Notes under the pieces: generated by a model
Database searches by the model: none
Told to the model about the DNA's origin: nothing
Seen by the model: only the letters and a program-made list of their open reading frames with translations
Made by a program: the position numbers and the translations under genes
From: Chryseosolibacter sp964438975
GTDB taxonomy: Bacteria > Bacteroidota > Bacteroidia > Cytophagales > Cyclobacteriaceae
Direction of reading: 5' to 3'
Assembly: GCA_964438975.1 (NCBI GenBank)
Contig: CAYTMU010000009.1
Location: 1-64,000 of the forward strand
DNA: 64,000 bases
Part shown: positions 7,746-16,621 of the stretch, piece after piece
Layout of the letters: every line of letters starts with the position of its first letter
Position numbering within the stretch: position 1 is the stretch's first letter

Positions 7746-10603
7746 TAGAACATTAACCTTACACCGAGCGCGTAATTGCGATACGTGGGCTCCGAGCCGA
7801 TACGCAGCTGGCGTTTTTCAGCATCTTGCGACAACTGCGCAAGGTTCGAACCTCTCAGGAACACACTGGCGCCATTCGCCGCGAAACCGCGATCCGGACT
7901 GGCAGGAAAATGATACGTCAGCTGAACCCTGTTCACTACGAACAAATTGTGATCAAACGTCCACTGCGTCGAAGTCCTGAAGTTGTTGTTATTGTTGGCC
8001 GACGATAAACGCGGATAGGTAGCAGTTGCCGCGGTAGCCGGCGTCCACCGGTTCAGCACTTCCTCGGAGTATTTCTCGTCCCCCTGAACCCAGAAGTAAT
8101 CGCCACCATACATTCCCGTGCCGCCGTTCGCGCCAGTCCCGAGCGCAAACAGGCTGAGGTTCTTATATTTGAAAAGGAGCGAAAGCGAATAGGTCATTTT
8201 CGGCAATGAATTCCCGATCTCGATTTCGTCATTGACATCGATCAGGCCGTCGCCGTTCTGATCCTTGTACTTGATATCGCCGGGTCTTACTTCCCCGAAC
8301 ATCTGTTCCGGGCTCGCCGCGATATCAGCTTCGTCGGCGAAAAAGCCGAGGGCTTCAAGACCGTAAAGCGCATCTACGCGCCGCCCCGCGCGGTACTGAT
8401 AATCGTGCAACCACAACTCGTCCTTCTTAACCTCTTTAGAAGAGGCAAACATTCCGTTAGCTCCCACCTGCATCAGGAAATCACCTGATCTCAAGGTATA
8501 CTCCAAGCCCAGGCTGACGCCACTGTAATTGGTCTCATTGTAATTTTCAAAAGGAATACTCGTCACGATGTACGCAGGATAGAGGCTGGTCCGTTGTACC
8601 ACCTGCCCCGCGTTCCTGGTGGTAAACCAATTCACGTCGACATACAAGGCCTTGTTCAGAAAACTACCTTCCAATCCGACGTTGACACTCTTCATCTTTT
8701 CGAACGTCAGTCCCGGATTCGCAGCACGTTCGGTGGTAATTGACGGCAGCGAACGGTTTCCGTCATCCCAGCTGAAGTTACCCGTGTATCCGGTGAACGT
8801 TCGCTCATACCTGCGATAGTCGGTTCCGGGAGATTCATAATTGATGATCCCCGCACTCGCTTTCAGTTTCAAAAAGTCGATGCCGCTAGTGCCGCGCAGG
8901 AAATCCTCCTCGCTAAGGATCCAGCCTAGTCCGAGGGTTGGCGACAGCCCTCCCCTGTTTCCTGGGGCGAGTTTGTAGCCGTTGACATACGCGCCGCTGA
9001 AATTTGCGTAGTATTTATCCTTGTGACTGTAATCAAGACGCAACCCAACATGAGCAGCCCTGGCAGGAACAAGAACCGACTCCAGGTTGTGCTGATCAAA
9101 GTAGCCGAGCAGTACACCCGAGATCGCATTGTCGCCAAAACGCCGGTTGTAGTCGAGTGTGGCAAACGCGCCAAGACGGCGGGTGAACGATACGTTGGCG
9201 AGTGTCTGAACGAGTGTGCGCACGTCAACACCAACCCGTGACAAGGCGGCGATCGAATCCACGCCGGCATTCGTTTCCCACACGGGCTCATACACAGCGT
9301 ATTCGTTATAAACGCCTTGCGTAAAACTGTGCGTCACATCCAGGCTTATCTGCGTCCGCAGCTTCAACCCTTCAACAGCTTCATTGAGGTCAATGTTAAA
9401 CCCCTGGTTAAACTGGATAGCACGGTTGACCGACGTCTCGTAGCTGCCGAGCGACTGATTTCCATATACGTTGTTGGTAAAGATCGGCGTTCCGCCGAGT
9501 AGGTACTTCCCGTTGACCAGCTGCGCATTCTCCAGGTTCACCCCGTCACCCAATGCGGCATCGTGTTTCAGCAGTGACAGCGGCAACAGCGGTGAGTAGT
9601 AGTGCGGATGCAGCGTGGCAGCGTCGGCCCAGAAATTACCGACCGGTCCTTCATCGATGTCAATGATCGCGACCGCACTGAGAAAGGTGTTGATATTCTT
9701 CCTGATATCGATATCAACGTTGCTCCTGACATTGAAACGGTTCCGGCTAAAGTCCGCGTCCTTCGCAGCATTCAGGAGACTTCCGGTATTGGTCCAGCCG
9801 ACATTGGCATAGTAGCGCGCCCGTTCGTTTCCTCCGGAAAATTCGGATGTAACTTTGGTGAACGATCGCCGATCGGCCAGGAATTCGCTCCCGTAATAAT
9901 TAACATCCGGGTAACGGTAAGGGTTAGCACCGCTCTGATGGTCAGCGATCACAGCGTCGGAGAAAGAGGGTGCGAGACCATCGTTAGCCCGTGCCTCGTT
10001 ATAGAGCCGCATATAGTCTGCCGCTCCGAGGTAGCTGGGAAGCGCGCGTGGCGTGGAGATACCACGCTCGACCATGAAGTTCAGCTTGCGAACACCGTTC
10101 CTTCCCGTTTTTGTCGTTACAAGGATGATCCCGTTCGGCGCATGTACTCCGTACAACACACCCGCATTCGCATCTTTCAGTATGGTGATCTGCTCGATCT
10201 CTTCAACGTTGATATTGGACGCATCACGCGGAATGCCGTCTACGATCACAACGGGATTGGCAATCGTCCTCAATACCAGACCAGGAACCACCCCAGACAG
10301 GACATCATTGAGCGTCTGCACGTTGTCATAATGTAGAAATTCATCGGGATTGATCACTGTCACGTCACCTACCAAGCTGCGTTTGTCGGCTCTACCAAAT
10401 GGCATAAAGAGCTGGTTCTGCCGTGCAATACCCGTAGTATCCTGGAGCACTTCAGATGGTGACGTATCCATCGCGGATAGCCGCGGCTGAGTGCCCGCGG
10501 GGTTACCATAATTTGCCGATGCCACTTCGACTGTTCTCTGCTGTGCCACTGCGGCAGCCGAGAAACAGCTAGCAGCCATCATTAGTATATATATCTTCTT
10601 CAT
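7745..10603 (-). CDS. susC: SusC-like TonB-dependent transporter without N-terminal extension domain (pair 2)
   Basis: A 952-residue outer-membrane TonB-dependent transporter of the SusC/RagA group. After a signal peptide (ending AAAVAQ) there is a linker of about 60 residues with no carboxypeptidase-D-regulatory-like domain. The plug follows directly (DVTVINPDEFLHYDNVQTLNDVL, VDGIPRDASNI, ITILKDANAGVLYGVHAPNGIILVTTKTG). The rest is the beta-barrel, ending in a short aromatic strand (NYALGVRLMF). The first SusC of the cluster has the full extension domain, so the two pairs are not recent copies. It probably imports pectin oligosaccharides with the SusD that overlaps its stop codon. GAGAAA precedes the ATG. 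Confidence 0.92.
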   Translation of the reverse strand: MKKIYILMMAASCFSAAAVAQQRTVEVASANYGNPAGTQPRLSAMDTSPSEVLQDTTGIARQNQLFMPFGRADKRSLVGDVTVINPDEFLHYDNVQTLNDVLSGVVPGLVLRTIANPVVIVDGIPRDASNINVEEIEQITILKDANAGVLYGVHAPNGIILVTTKTGRNGVRKLNFMVERGISTPRALPSYLGAADYMRLYNEARANDGLAPSFSDAVIADHQSGANPYRYPDVNYYGSEFLADRRSFTKVTSEFSGGNERARYYANVGWTNTGSLLNAAKDADFSRNRFNVRSNVDIDIRKNINTFLSAVAIIDIDEGPVGNFWADAATLHPHYYSPLLPLSLLKHDAALGDGVNLENAQLVNGKYLLGGTPIFTNNVYGNQSLGSYETSVNRAIQFNQGFNIDLNEAVEGLKLRTQISLDVTHSFTQGVYNEYAVYEPVWETNAGVDSIAALSRVGVDVRTLVQTLANVSFTRRLGAFATLDYNRRFGDNAISGVLLGYFDQHNLESVLVPARAAHVGLRLDYSHKDKYYANFSGAYVNGYKLAPGNRGGLSPTLGLGWILSEEDFLRGTSGIDFLKLKASAGIINYESPGTDYRRYERTFTGYTGNFSWDDGNRSLPSITTERAANPGLTFEKMKSVNVGLEGSFLNKALYVDVNWFTTRNAGQVVQRTSLYPAYIVTSIPFENYNETNYSGVSLGLEYTLRSGDFLMQVGANGMFASSKEVKKDELWLHDYQYRAGRRVDALYGLEALGFFADEADIAASPEQMFGEVRPGDIKYKDQNGDGLIDVNDEIEIGNSLPKMTYSLSLLFKYKNLSLFALGTGANGGTGMYGGDYFWVQGDEKYSEEVLNRWTPATAATATYPRLSSANNNNNFRTSTQWTFDHNLFVVNRVQLTYHFPASPDRGFAANGASVFLRGSNLAQLSQDAEKRQLRIGSEPTYRNYALGVRLMF

Positions 10604-10630
10604 TTTCTCGATAGCTTTAATGATTGACTT

Positions 10631-12427
10631 CTACCAACCCGGATTCTGATAAAATTCCTTGTAAAGTGCTGCATCTTCGGGGAGAAACGGGAGCCAGTAA
10701 TGACGTCCGATGTCGAATTGCGCGGTTAGTATAAGTTCGGGTTCGAAGTAGGTATGGTTCGCGTCATACCTGACACCTGATAAGGTGCGGTTCTCCGGCA
10801 AGTGCGCGATATACCAGCGACGGTAATCGTACCACTGGTGACCTTCCAGCGCGACTTCAACACCGATCTCGTTGTGGACTGCTTCTCTGAATACTTCCTT
10901 GCTCGTGGTGAACCGCGCATCCAGGTCGGGCACGGTTGCGCGGTTGCGCACGATATTGACTGCCTGCAGCGCTGTAATCCCACCGGGAGATGCGCCGGAG
11001 GGTCCGCCATAACCTTCGTTCGCAGCTTCTGCATACATCAGATAGGCGTGCGCAAGACGCATGTAAGCGACCTGAAAGTAGTAATTCGTACCCCAGCGAT
11101 TATCCTTGTTGTTTGCGCCTTGCCCCAGGAACTTGCGCTGATGGAACCCGGTTACTGCCTGAGCTCTGTGTCTTCCGCCGACATAGAGGCGAGCGAACTC
11201 GTCCGCATGTCCCGCAGAAAAAAACAGCATCCTGTCGCCGTCAGTGACGATACTGTAATCAAACCGCGGATCGCGATCTGACCACGGATCATTGGGATCA
11301 TAGCCCGAGTCAGGTTCGGTGATCGGCAGGCCGTTGGCCATCCCGAATTTATTGACGAGCTCCAGTGTTGGCGGATGGTTGTGGTCTGTGCCCTGTCCAC
11401 CGAGTTGCTGCATCAGGTGCTCTCCGAATTGCCTCCTACTGTCACCGTAAACGGGATTGCCCCAGATCCATTCCTTGCCATGCGGCACGGTGCCATCCAT
11501 TCTCCAGAACAGCGTTGAGTAGTCTTGCCAGTTCTCGAGCCCGTAATATCCTTCGTTCGCCAGCTTCAGCAATTCGTTGAACGCATCGGCTGATTTTTTT
11601 GCCAGTTCCGCATTGTAAGTATAGCTACCTGTAACCACTCCGTTCATGAGCGGGCTCGCAGCGTACAGCCAGTTCTTGCCAAGGAATGCCCAGGCAATGC
11701 CCTTGGTGAGGCGTCCCTTGTTCGCACCCAGCGTGCGTTGCCCTGCCGAGGTTTCATCCCACGTTTTAGGAAGCAGGCTGGCCGCCATTTCCATATCCTG
11801 AGCAACGCGTTCGGCGCTCTCCACATAACTCAGCCTCGGGTAATCAAGCTTGTCTGTTGGCTTCAGCGCTACATCGATATAGGGAATCCCACCCCAGGCT
11901 GCCATGATCGCAAAGTGAAAATATCCACGAAAGAAATACGCCTGGCCCAGGATGAGGTTCTTTTCCTCTTCTGTGCCCTGCATTTTATCGATGTTCTCGA
12001 TCGCAATATTTGCCAGGCGGATCCCATACCATCCGTCTGCCCAGATACCCCTGCGTTGCCGGTCCTGTTGGGTAATATTATTATCATTGGGTCGCTCGGG
12101 GAAACCGCGGAACGGACTATACTGATTTCCGTTCCATTGCCCGTAGTTACCGCGTACAAACCGGTAGCCATTGGTCTGGAACTGACGCGCGACCACATCA
12201 TTGGACCAGTTCCAGTTAGCACCACCGCTCTGCGAGCGCGTGAGATCGGGAAGACTTTGATACATCTCCTCGACAAACCCCTGGTAGCGAATAAAGTCGC
12301 CGAACACATCGGCGTCGTCGACTTCCACTTCAGGTGCCGCATCCAGGTATTCTTCACATGCAGTGACTGCCATACCAAGCATGATAATGACCGCCAACCG
12401 ATTCATATAGTTGAAAACTCTTTGCAT
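10631..12427 (-). CDS. susD: SusD/RagB-family glycan-binding lipoprotein (pair 1)
   Basis: A 598-residue SusD-like lipoprotein, partner of the preceding SusC. Lipobox VTAC gives Cys24 followed by acidic EEYLD. C-terminal SusD features are YMRLAHAYLMYAEAANEGYGG, a HNEIGVEVALEGHQWYDYRRW block and the terminal YKEFYQNPGW. I chose the ATG at 12427, which directly precedes the signal sequence and follows an AGGG motif. An ATG at 12463 would overlap the susC end by 14 bp and add 12 polar residues before the signal. It is likely surface exposed and binds the same polymer as its SusC. Confidence 0.92.
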   Translation of the reverse strand: MQRVFNYMNRLAVIIMLGMAVTACEEYLDAAPEVEVDDADVFGDFIRYQGFVEEMYQSLPDLTRSQSGGANWNWSNDVVARQFQTNGYRFVRGNYGQWNGNQYSPFRGFPERPNDNNITQQDRQRRGIWADGWYGIRLANIAIENIDKMQGTEEEKNLILGQAYFFRGYFHFAIMAAWGGIPYIDVALKPTDKLDYPRLSYVESAERVAQDMEMAASLLPKTWDETSAGQRTLGANKGRLTKGIAWAFLGKNWLYAASPLMNGVVTGSYTYNAELAKKSADAFNELLKLANEGYYGLENWQDYSTLFWRMDGTVPHGKEWIWGNPVYGDSRRQFGEHLMQQLGGQGTDHNHPPTLELVNKFGMANGLPITEPDSGYDPNDPWSDRDPRFDYSIVTDGDRMLFFSAGHADEFARLYVGGRHRAQAVTGFHQRKFLGQGANNKDNRWGTNYYFQVAYMRLAHAYLMYAEAANEGYGGPSGASPGGITALQAVNIVRNRATVPDLDARFTTSKEVFREAVHNEIGVEVALEGHQWYDYRRWYIAHLPENRTLSGVRYDANHTYFEPELILTAQFDIGRHYWLPFLPEDAALYKEFYQNPGW

Positions 12428-12449
12428 AACCCTATTCTTTTTCTGATAA

Positions 12450-15400
12450 CTAGAAAGAAACATTTACACCCAGGTTGAAACGCTTTACAAGCGGATACAC
12501 GGATGATACGGTCTCGGCACCTCTCGCTTCGCGGTCTTCGATCATCCTGCTCCACAGCGCGAGGTTGTTCCCTCTCAGGTATAGCTGGAGGGAGCGCAGT
12601 CCCAGCCGGCTGACGATCCGGTTGTCAAATTTGTAGGCGATCTCAGCATTCCTTAGCCGGAAGAGCGACCCGTCTTCGATGAATGACGTTCCGTAGCCCG
12701 GGGTCCCCTGGAAGTTGAGTCGCTGGAACCTGTAGCGTCCGGTCGGATCCTCCGGCGTCCACATATCCAGATGATGTGCCATCACCGGACCATCACCTAA
12801 CTGGTTGTAGAACGGGACGGCGAGATACGCCGTGTACTCGCGCGTGATGTTGTACATCCCGTAAAACTGAACCATAACACTGAAGCCTTTGTAGTCACCG
12901 CCCAGCGTAATGCTGTACGTATGCTGGGGACGGTCTATCGGGAAAGACACCGGCGCAACCGACTGCGGATCGACCACACCCGACCCGCTGAAGTTCAGGA
13001 TACGGAAATCACCGGGCAGCTTGGTTGCGTTGTTCTGAAAACCCACGGCGGAATACACATCGTCCCAGTTGTTGAGAAACCCTGCGTCGATCTGTGTGCG
13101 GCGCTGATTGATCGGATAGCCCGCGTTCTTCTGATACGACGGGAGCAGCGGAGCATCTTCCATGTAGATGACTTTGTCAAAAGCACCCGTGTGATTCGCA
13201 GAAATATAGTAGCCGACGCCGCCCGTCCTGTTCCGCAAGGTCAACTCCGCTTCGTAACCTTTCACTTCGACCTCTCCGAGATTCGCCGCAACAGGGCTTG
13301 TCCCCAGGTATGGCGCGACGGTTCTTTGACTTGCGTTCATGAAGATATCGGTGCGATAATCCCGGAAAACATCGACGTTTGCGCTGATTCGGTTCTCCAG
13401 GAAGCCGAGTTCGACGCCAAGGTTCTGCTTAAGCGAAGTCTCCCACGAGAGCTCCGAGTTTCCGAGCGCGACTTCGATATACTGATTGTAAGGGCTCTGC
13501 TGCGGCTGTGGCTCTCCGAAATAGGTGTTGTCGGTATCCACGCTCCATGTCGTGCGGTACGCCCAGGGTTCAGAGCTGAAATTGTCGTTCCCCACCCTGC
13601 CCACGGAGTAGCGGATCTTAAACATGTCGAGCCAATTGTAATCGAGGAATGCTTCGTTGGAAAGCACCCACCCCACCGCGACCGAAGGGAAGAAACCAAA
13701 GCGGTAGCCCGGGCCAAATTTCTCCGAACCATTGTACGCGAAGTTCGACTCGAACAAATAGCGGGCATCATAACCATACGTAACGCGACCTACCCAGTCT
13801 TCGCGGTAGCGGGGAAAACCACTTCCACTCGTAAACTCTTCACGGTTCACCAACCCCAGGCCAGTAACCGCATGCTTGCCAAATTCCCGGGCGTAGTTGA
13901 TCTGACCCTGGTAGAAAAGCCGGCGCGACGACAAGTTGAATTTATTACTGGTTTCGGCGTTGTATGTATTCTCCCCGCGCACCCAATCGTAATCGTGGTT
14001 AGCACTCGTGTTGTGGATATACCCTAACATGTAATCCGCGGGCACTTCGCCCTCCCTGATATTGACGATCTCGGGATCGATATAAAGCGTTCTTACCCCG
14101 CCGTCTTCTATCCCGCCGCGCGTATAGAACGTATTGTCATACGACAGCGACGCCCTGGCCGACAAACCTTTGGTAATAAAATCCAACTTCTGTTGCAGAA
14201 TAAAGTCGGTGGTCACACCTGTCCGGCGGTGGTTCCCGAGACCGCGGTTGTTCGCAGCCTGCATAGGATTCGCCCGGGCATCGTCGGGGTTAAAGCCATA
14301 GGCGCCGTCCGCGTGGAGAATAGGATATTCATTTGGCGCAGTTTCCGCAAACGCTCTGAAAATATCCAGTGATGCATTCTCGGAACCATATCCTGTAGTC
14401 TTGTTTCCGACATAACCAGCGATGTTCAGGGAGAACACGGTCGATTTCGTTACGTCGAGATCGAGGTTGGTGCGGAAGTTGATCCGCTCGTAGCTGTTCT
14501 TGCTCTTGTAACCTGTGCCGGCGGGATCACTGCCAGTCTTGACCACGTCGTCATCGTAGGTATACGACAGGGAAGCAAAGTACTTGGCGAACTCACTTCC
14601 GCCCGACACGCTTACGTTCATCCGCGAAGAGATCGGAAACTGTTTGAGCATTGCATCCGCCCAATCGACGTCAGGAAATATATACTCCATTCCCGGCGCC
14701 TGAGGCTGCCTGTAATTCTCCAGCATTTCCTGAGGTATGTACCTGTTCCAGTAGTCATTTGCACCGCTGTTTATTTCATATTCGATTACTTTGTTATAGA
14801 AACTAAGCTGATCGTACGAATTCAGTTTCTCGGGTAACCGCGATACGTACTTCGTCGACATACTGGCGTCAACACTGATCACAGGCTCGCCCACCTTTCC
14901 TCGTTTCGTGGTAATGAGGATCACGCCTTCCGAGCCTTTCACACCATATACCGCCGTGGCAGAGGCATCTTTCAGGATTGAGATTGACTCCACCTCTGAA
15001 ATGTCGATATCATTCATCCTGCGCTCGATACCATCCACGAGGATCAGAGGCTCGGCCGAGTTCCAGGTACCCTGCCCGCGGATGAGTATCCGGGGATCAT
15101 CACCCCCGGGTTCGCCAGACTGTTGCACCGTCGCCACACCGGGAAGCTGCCCGGTGAGCGCTTGCGCCAGGTTCGTGATACCACTGCCCATCTTTTGAAG
15201 GTTCTCGGAATCTATCTGCGAGATCGCCCCGACGAGGCTGGCTTTCTTTTGTGTACCATAGCCAACAACGACGACTTCATCCAACTGCTTCGTGTCCGGA
15301 GCAAGGCTCACGTTGATCAGCGATCGGGCCCCGACTGTGATCTCCTGGGGGATAAGTCCGATAAATGTAAAGACCAGCACAGCGTCGGAGGCCGGAACCA

Positions 15401-15641
15401 TGAGCACATACTCTCCGTCAAAATTCGTGGTGGTCCCTTCCGATGTTCCTTTGATCAGGACGTTTACACCCGGAACAGGCGCATTGTCTTCCGAGGAAGT
15501 AACTTTTCCCCTGACTTCAAACCCCTGAAGGGATTTCACATTCGGCGTCGTCGAAGCATAGATCTGGGAAGATGTGAGAGACATACACAACAGCCACAGG
15601 AAAATGAACTTCAAACGCAGGTTAGGTATAGGTTTCTGCAT
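12450..15641 (-). CDS. susC: SusC-like TonB-dependent transporter (pair 1), first gene of the pectin PUL
   Basis: A 1063-residue SusC/RagA outer-membrane transporter. In order it has a signal peptide (to about residue 30), a carboxypeptidase-D-regulatory-like extension domain (FEVRGKVTSSEDNAPVPGVNV to about residue 120), the TonB-box-like segment LDEVVVVGYGTQKK, the plug (IRGQGTWNSAEPLILVDGIERR, SILKDASATAVYGVKGSEGVILITTKRG) and the barrel ending RFNLGVNVSF. It is the first gene of an eight-gene minus-strand run reaching at least to position 76. The pectate lyases and esterase in that run point to pectin fragments as cargo. No regulator gene is adjacent. Confidence 0.94.
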   Translation of the reverse strand: MQKPIPNLRLKFIFLWLLCMSLTSSQIYASTTPNVKSLQGFEVRGKVTSSEDNAPVPGVNVLIKGTSEGTTTNFDGEYVLMVPASDAVLVFTFIGLIPQEITVGARSLINVSLAPDTKQLDEVVVVGYGTQKKASLVGAISQIDSENLQKMGSGITNLAQALTGQLPGVATVQQSGEPGGDDPRILIRGQGTWNSAEPLILVDGIERRMNDIDISEVESISILKDASATAVYGVKGSEGVILITTKRGKVGEPVISVDASMSTKYVSRLPEKLNSYDQLSFYNKVIEYEINSGANDYWNRYIPQEMLENYRQPQAPGMEYIFPDVDWADAMLKQFPISSRMNVSVSGGSEFAKYFASLSYTYDDDVVKTGSDPAGTGYKSKNSYERINFRTNLDLDVTKSTVFSLNIAGYVGNKTTGYGSENASLDIFRAFAETAPNEYPILHADGAYGFNPDDARANPMQAANNRGLGNHRRTGVTTDFILQQKLDFITKGLSARASLSYDNTFYTRGGIEDGGVRTLYIDPEIVNIREGEVPADYMLGYIHNTSANHDYDWVRGENTYNAETSNKFNLSSRRLFYQGQINYAREFGKHAVTGLGLVNREEFTSGSGFPRYREDWVGRVTYGYDARYLFESNFAYNGSEKFGPGYRFGFFPSVAVGWVLSNEAFLDYNWLDMFKIRYSVGRVGNDNFSSEPWAYRTTWSVDTDNTYFGEPQPQQSPYNQYIEVALGNSELSWETSLKQNLGVELGFLENRISANVDVFRDYRTDIFMNASQRTVAPYLGTSPVAANLGEVEVKGYEAELTLRNRTGGVGYYISANHTGAFDKVIYMEDAPLLPSYQKNAGYPINQRRTQIDAGFLNNWDDVYSAVGFQNNATKLPGDFRILNFSGSGVVDPQSVAPVSFPIDRPQHTYSITLGGDYKGFSVMVQFYGMYNITREYTAYLAVPFYNQLGDGPVMAHHLDMWTPEDPTGRYRFQRLNFQGTPGYGTSFIEDGSLFRLRNAEIAYKFDNRIVSRLGLRSLQLYLRGNNLALWSRMIEDREARGAETVSSVYPLVKRFNLGVNVSF

Positions 15642-15971
15642 AGTGAATGGTTAGGATTTCCAACTCAAAAAAAATCGCACTCCAGGTTGGCACGATAGCT
15701 GAAAACGTGTTCGACACTTGTCAGCCAGTCATCCGGACCCTCGATCATCTGAACTCAGTTCACAGGAATCGATTGAAGTCAGCGATTGAGCATATGACAA
15801 ACGGCTTTCCTAAATCACCTCAAGATTTTGCATAAAATTTTGAACGACACGTTTTTCGGAGACGTGAAACTTTGTGGATCAGCGTCTTAGCTCATCAGAG
15901 ATAAAAAAAATCAGTACTCAACAAGTGGTTGAATACTGATTCGAAAATTTGAAGGAAGGACGCGGTGAGGA
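15642..15971. other. 330-bp intergenic region upstream of the pectin PUL
   Basis: No coding sequence is apparent. The right part carries the terminator of the metal-locus lipoprotein gene (15901-15940). A perfect 13-bp dyad, TGAACTCAGTTCA at 15750-15762, lies 109 bp upstream of the susC start and could be a regulator site. I found no exact TAnnTTTG promoter element on the minus strand here, so the promoter of the pectin PUL is not placed. Confidence 0.6.
15901..15940 (-). terminator. Intrinsic terminator of the metal-uptake-like operon
   Basis: Read on the minus strand, 32 bp after the lipoprotein stop, a 13-bp stem ATCAGTATTCAAC / GTTGAGTACTGAT with one G-U pair and a 5-nt loop is followed by an eight-T run (plus-strand A tract at 15903-15910, whose last base also closes the stem). 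This is the textbook shape of a Rho-independent terminator. It separates the metal locus from the pectin PUL. Confidence 0.88.
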
Positions 15972-16604
15972 CTACTTCACCTGGATTTCGAACTCGACGT
16001 CAACATCCGTTTCACCGGCCGATGCACTGGAACCTGATGTCTTTAATCCTGGCTGGTGTTTCAGAACAACCCTGAACACTCCGTCGGCAACATCACCGGT
16101 TTCCCAAGCTGTGAGCAGGCCAATTGGTAAACCGTTGTCATCCTCGTCTTCATAAAGGACAACATCCTCCCGATTGTCGATGTTGCCGTTACCCGGAGGG
16201 TTGCTGAAGATGCCGTCTGTCCACCCGAAAAAGAACATGTGCTCATCTCCCTCCTCGGCAACCTCATCCGTAATATTGTATCCCTCATCGGAGGGATTAA
16301 CCAAATGGTTGAGCAGTTCGATCGACAGTGTATAGGATGCATTTGCCTGCAACAGGATCGGCCCGTCAGTCTCCAGGTCCTGAACTCCTGCTCCGTCCGG
16401 ATCGATCGCCACAACTACCACAGCTTCTCCTCCCCCGGCAGGACTGAATGTCAGCGCGACCCGGGTGATCATCTCCGGCGTATCCTCCTTTACAGGATCG
16501 TCATCACCGTTGCATGACGATAGCAACGTCGACGAGGCCATTGCGAAAATGTAGAACACGGAAATAAGATGCTGATTTTTCGATTTAAGAATATTGCTTT
16601 TCAT
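15972..16604 (-). CDS. Acidic lipoprotein next to metal-type TonB receptor
   Basis: A 210-residue lipoprotein of no family I can name. The signal ends with lipobox LSSC (Cys31). The residues after it, NGDDDP, are acidic like the surface-export signal of Bacteroidota lipoproteins, so the protein may face outwards. The mature part is acid-rich and all-beta in character, with an EEGDEHMFFFGWTDG segment and a Ser/Gly-rich stretch near the C-terminus. It follows the TonB receptor by 17 bp and is closed by a strong terminator, so it is the last gene of that operon. It could be a surface accessory of the receptor, as SusD is to SusC, but this is inference. Confidence 0.7.
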   Translation of the reverse strand: MKSNILKSKNQHLISVFYIFAMASSTLLSSCNGDDDPVKEDTPEMITRVALTFSPAGGGEAVVVVAIDPDGAGVQDLETDGPILLQANASYTLSIELLNHLVNPSDEGYNITDEVAEEGDEHMFFFGWTDGIFSNPPGNGNIDNREDVVLYEDEDDNGLPIGLLTAWETGDVADGVFRVVLKHQPGLKTSGSSASAGETDVDVEFEIQVK

Positions 16605-16621
16605 AGGTAATTACATTCGTT

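Noticed and set aside
12921..14027. 368-codon plus-strand open frame
   Set aside because: It lies antisense within the first susC, whose domains are complete; the product is low-complexity and Arg/Val-rich.
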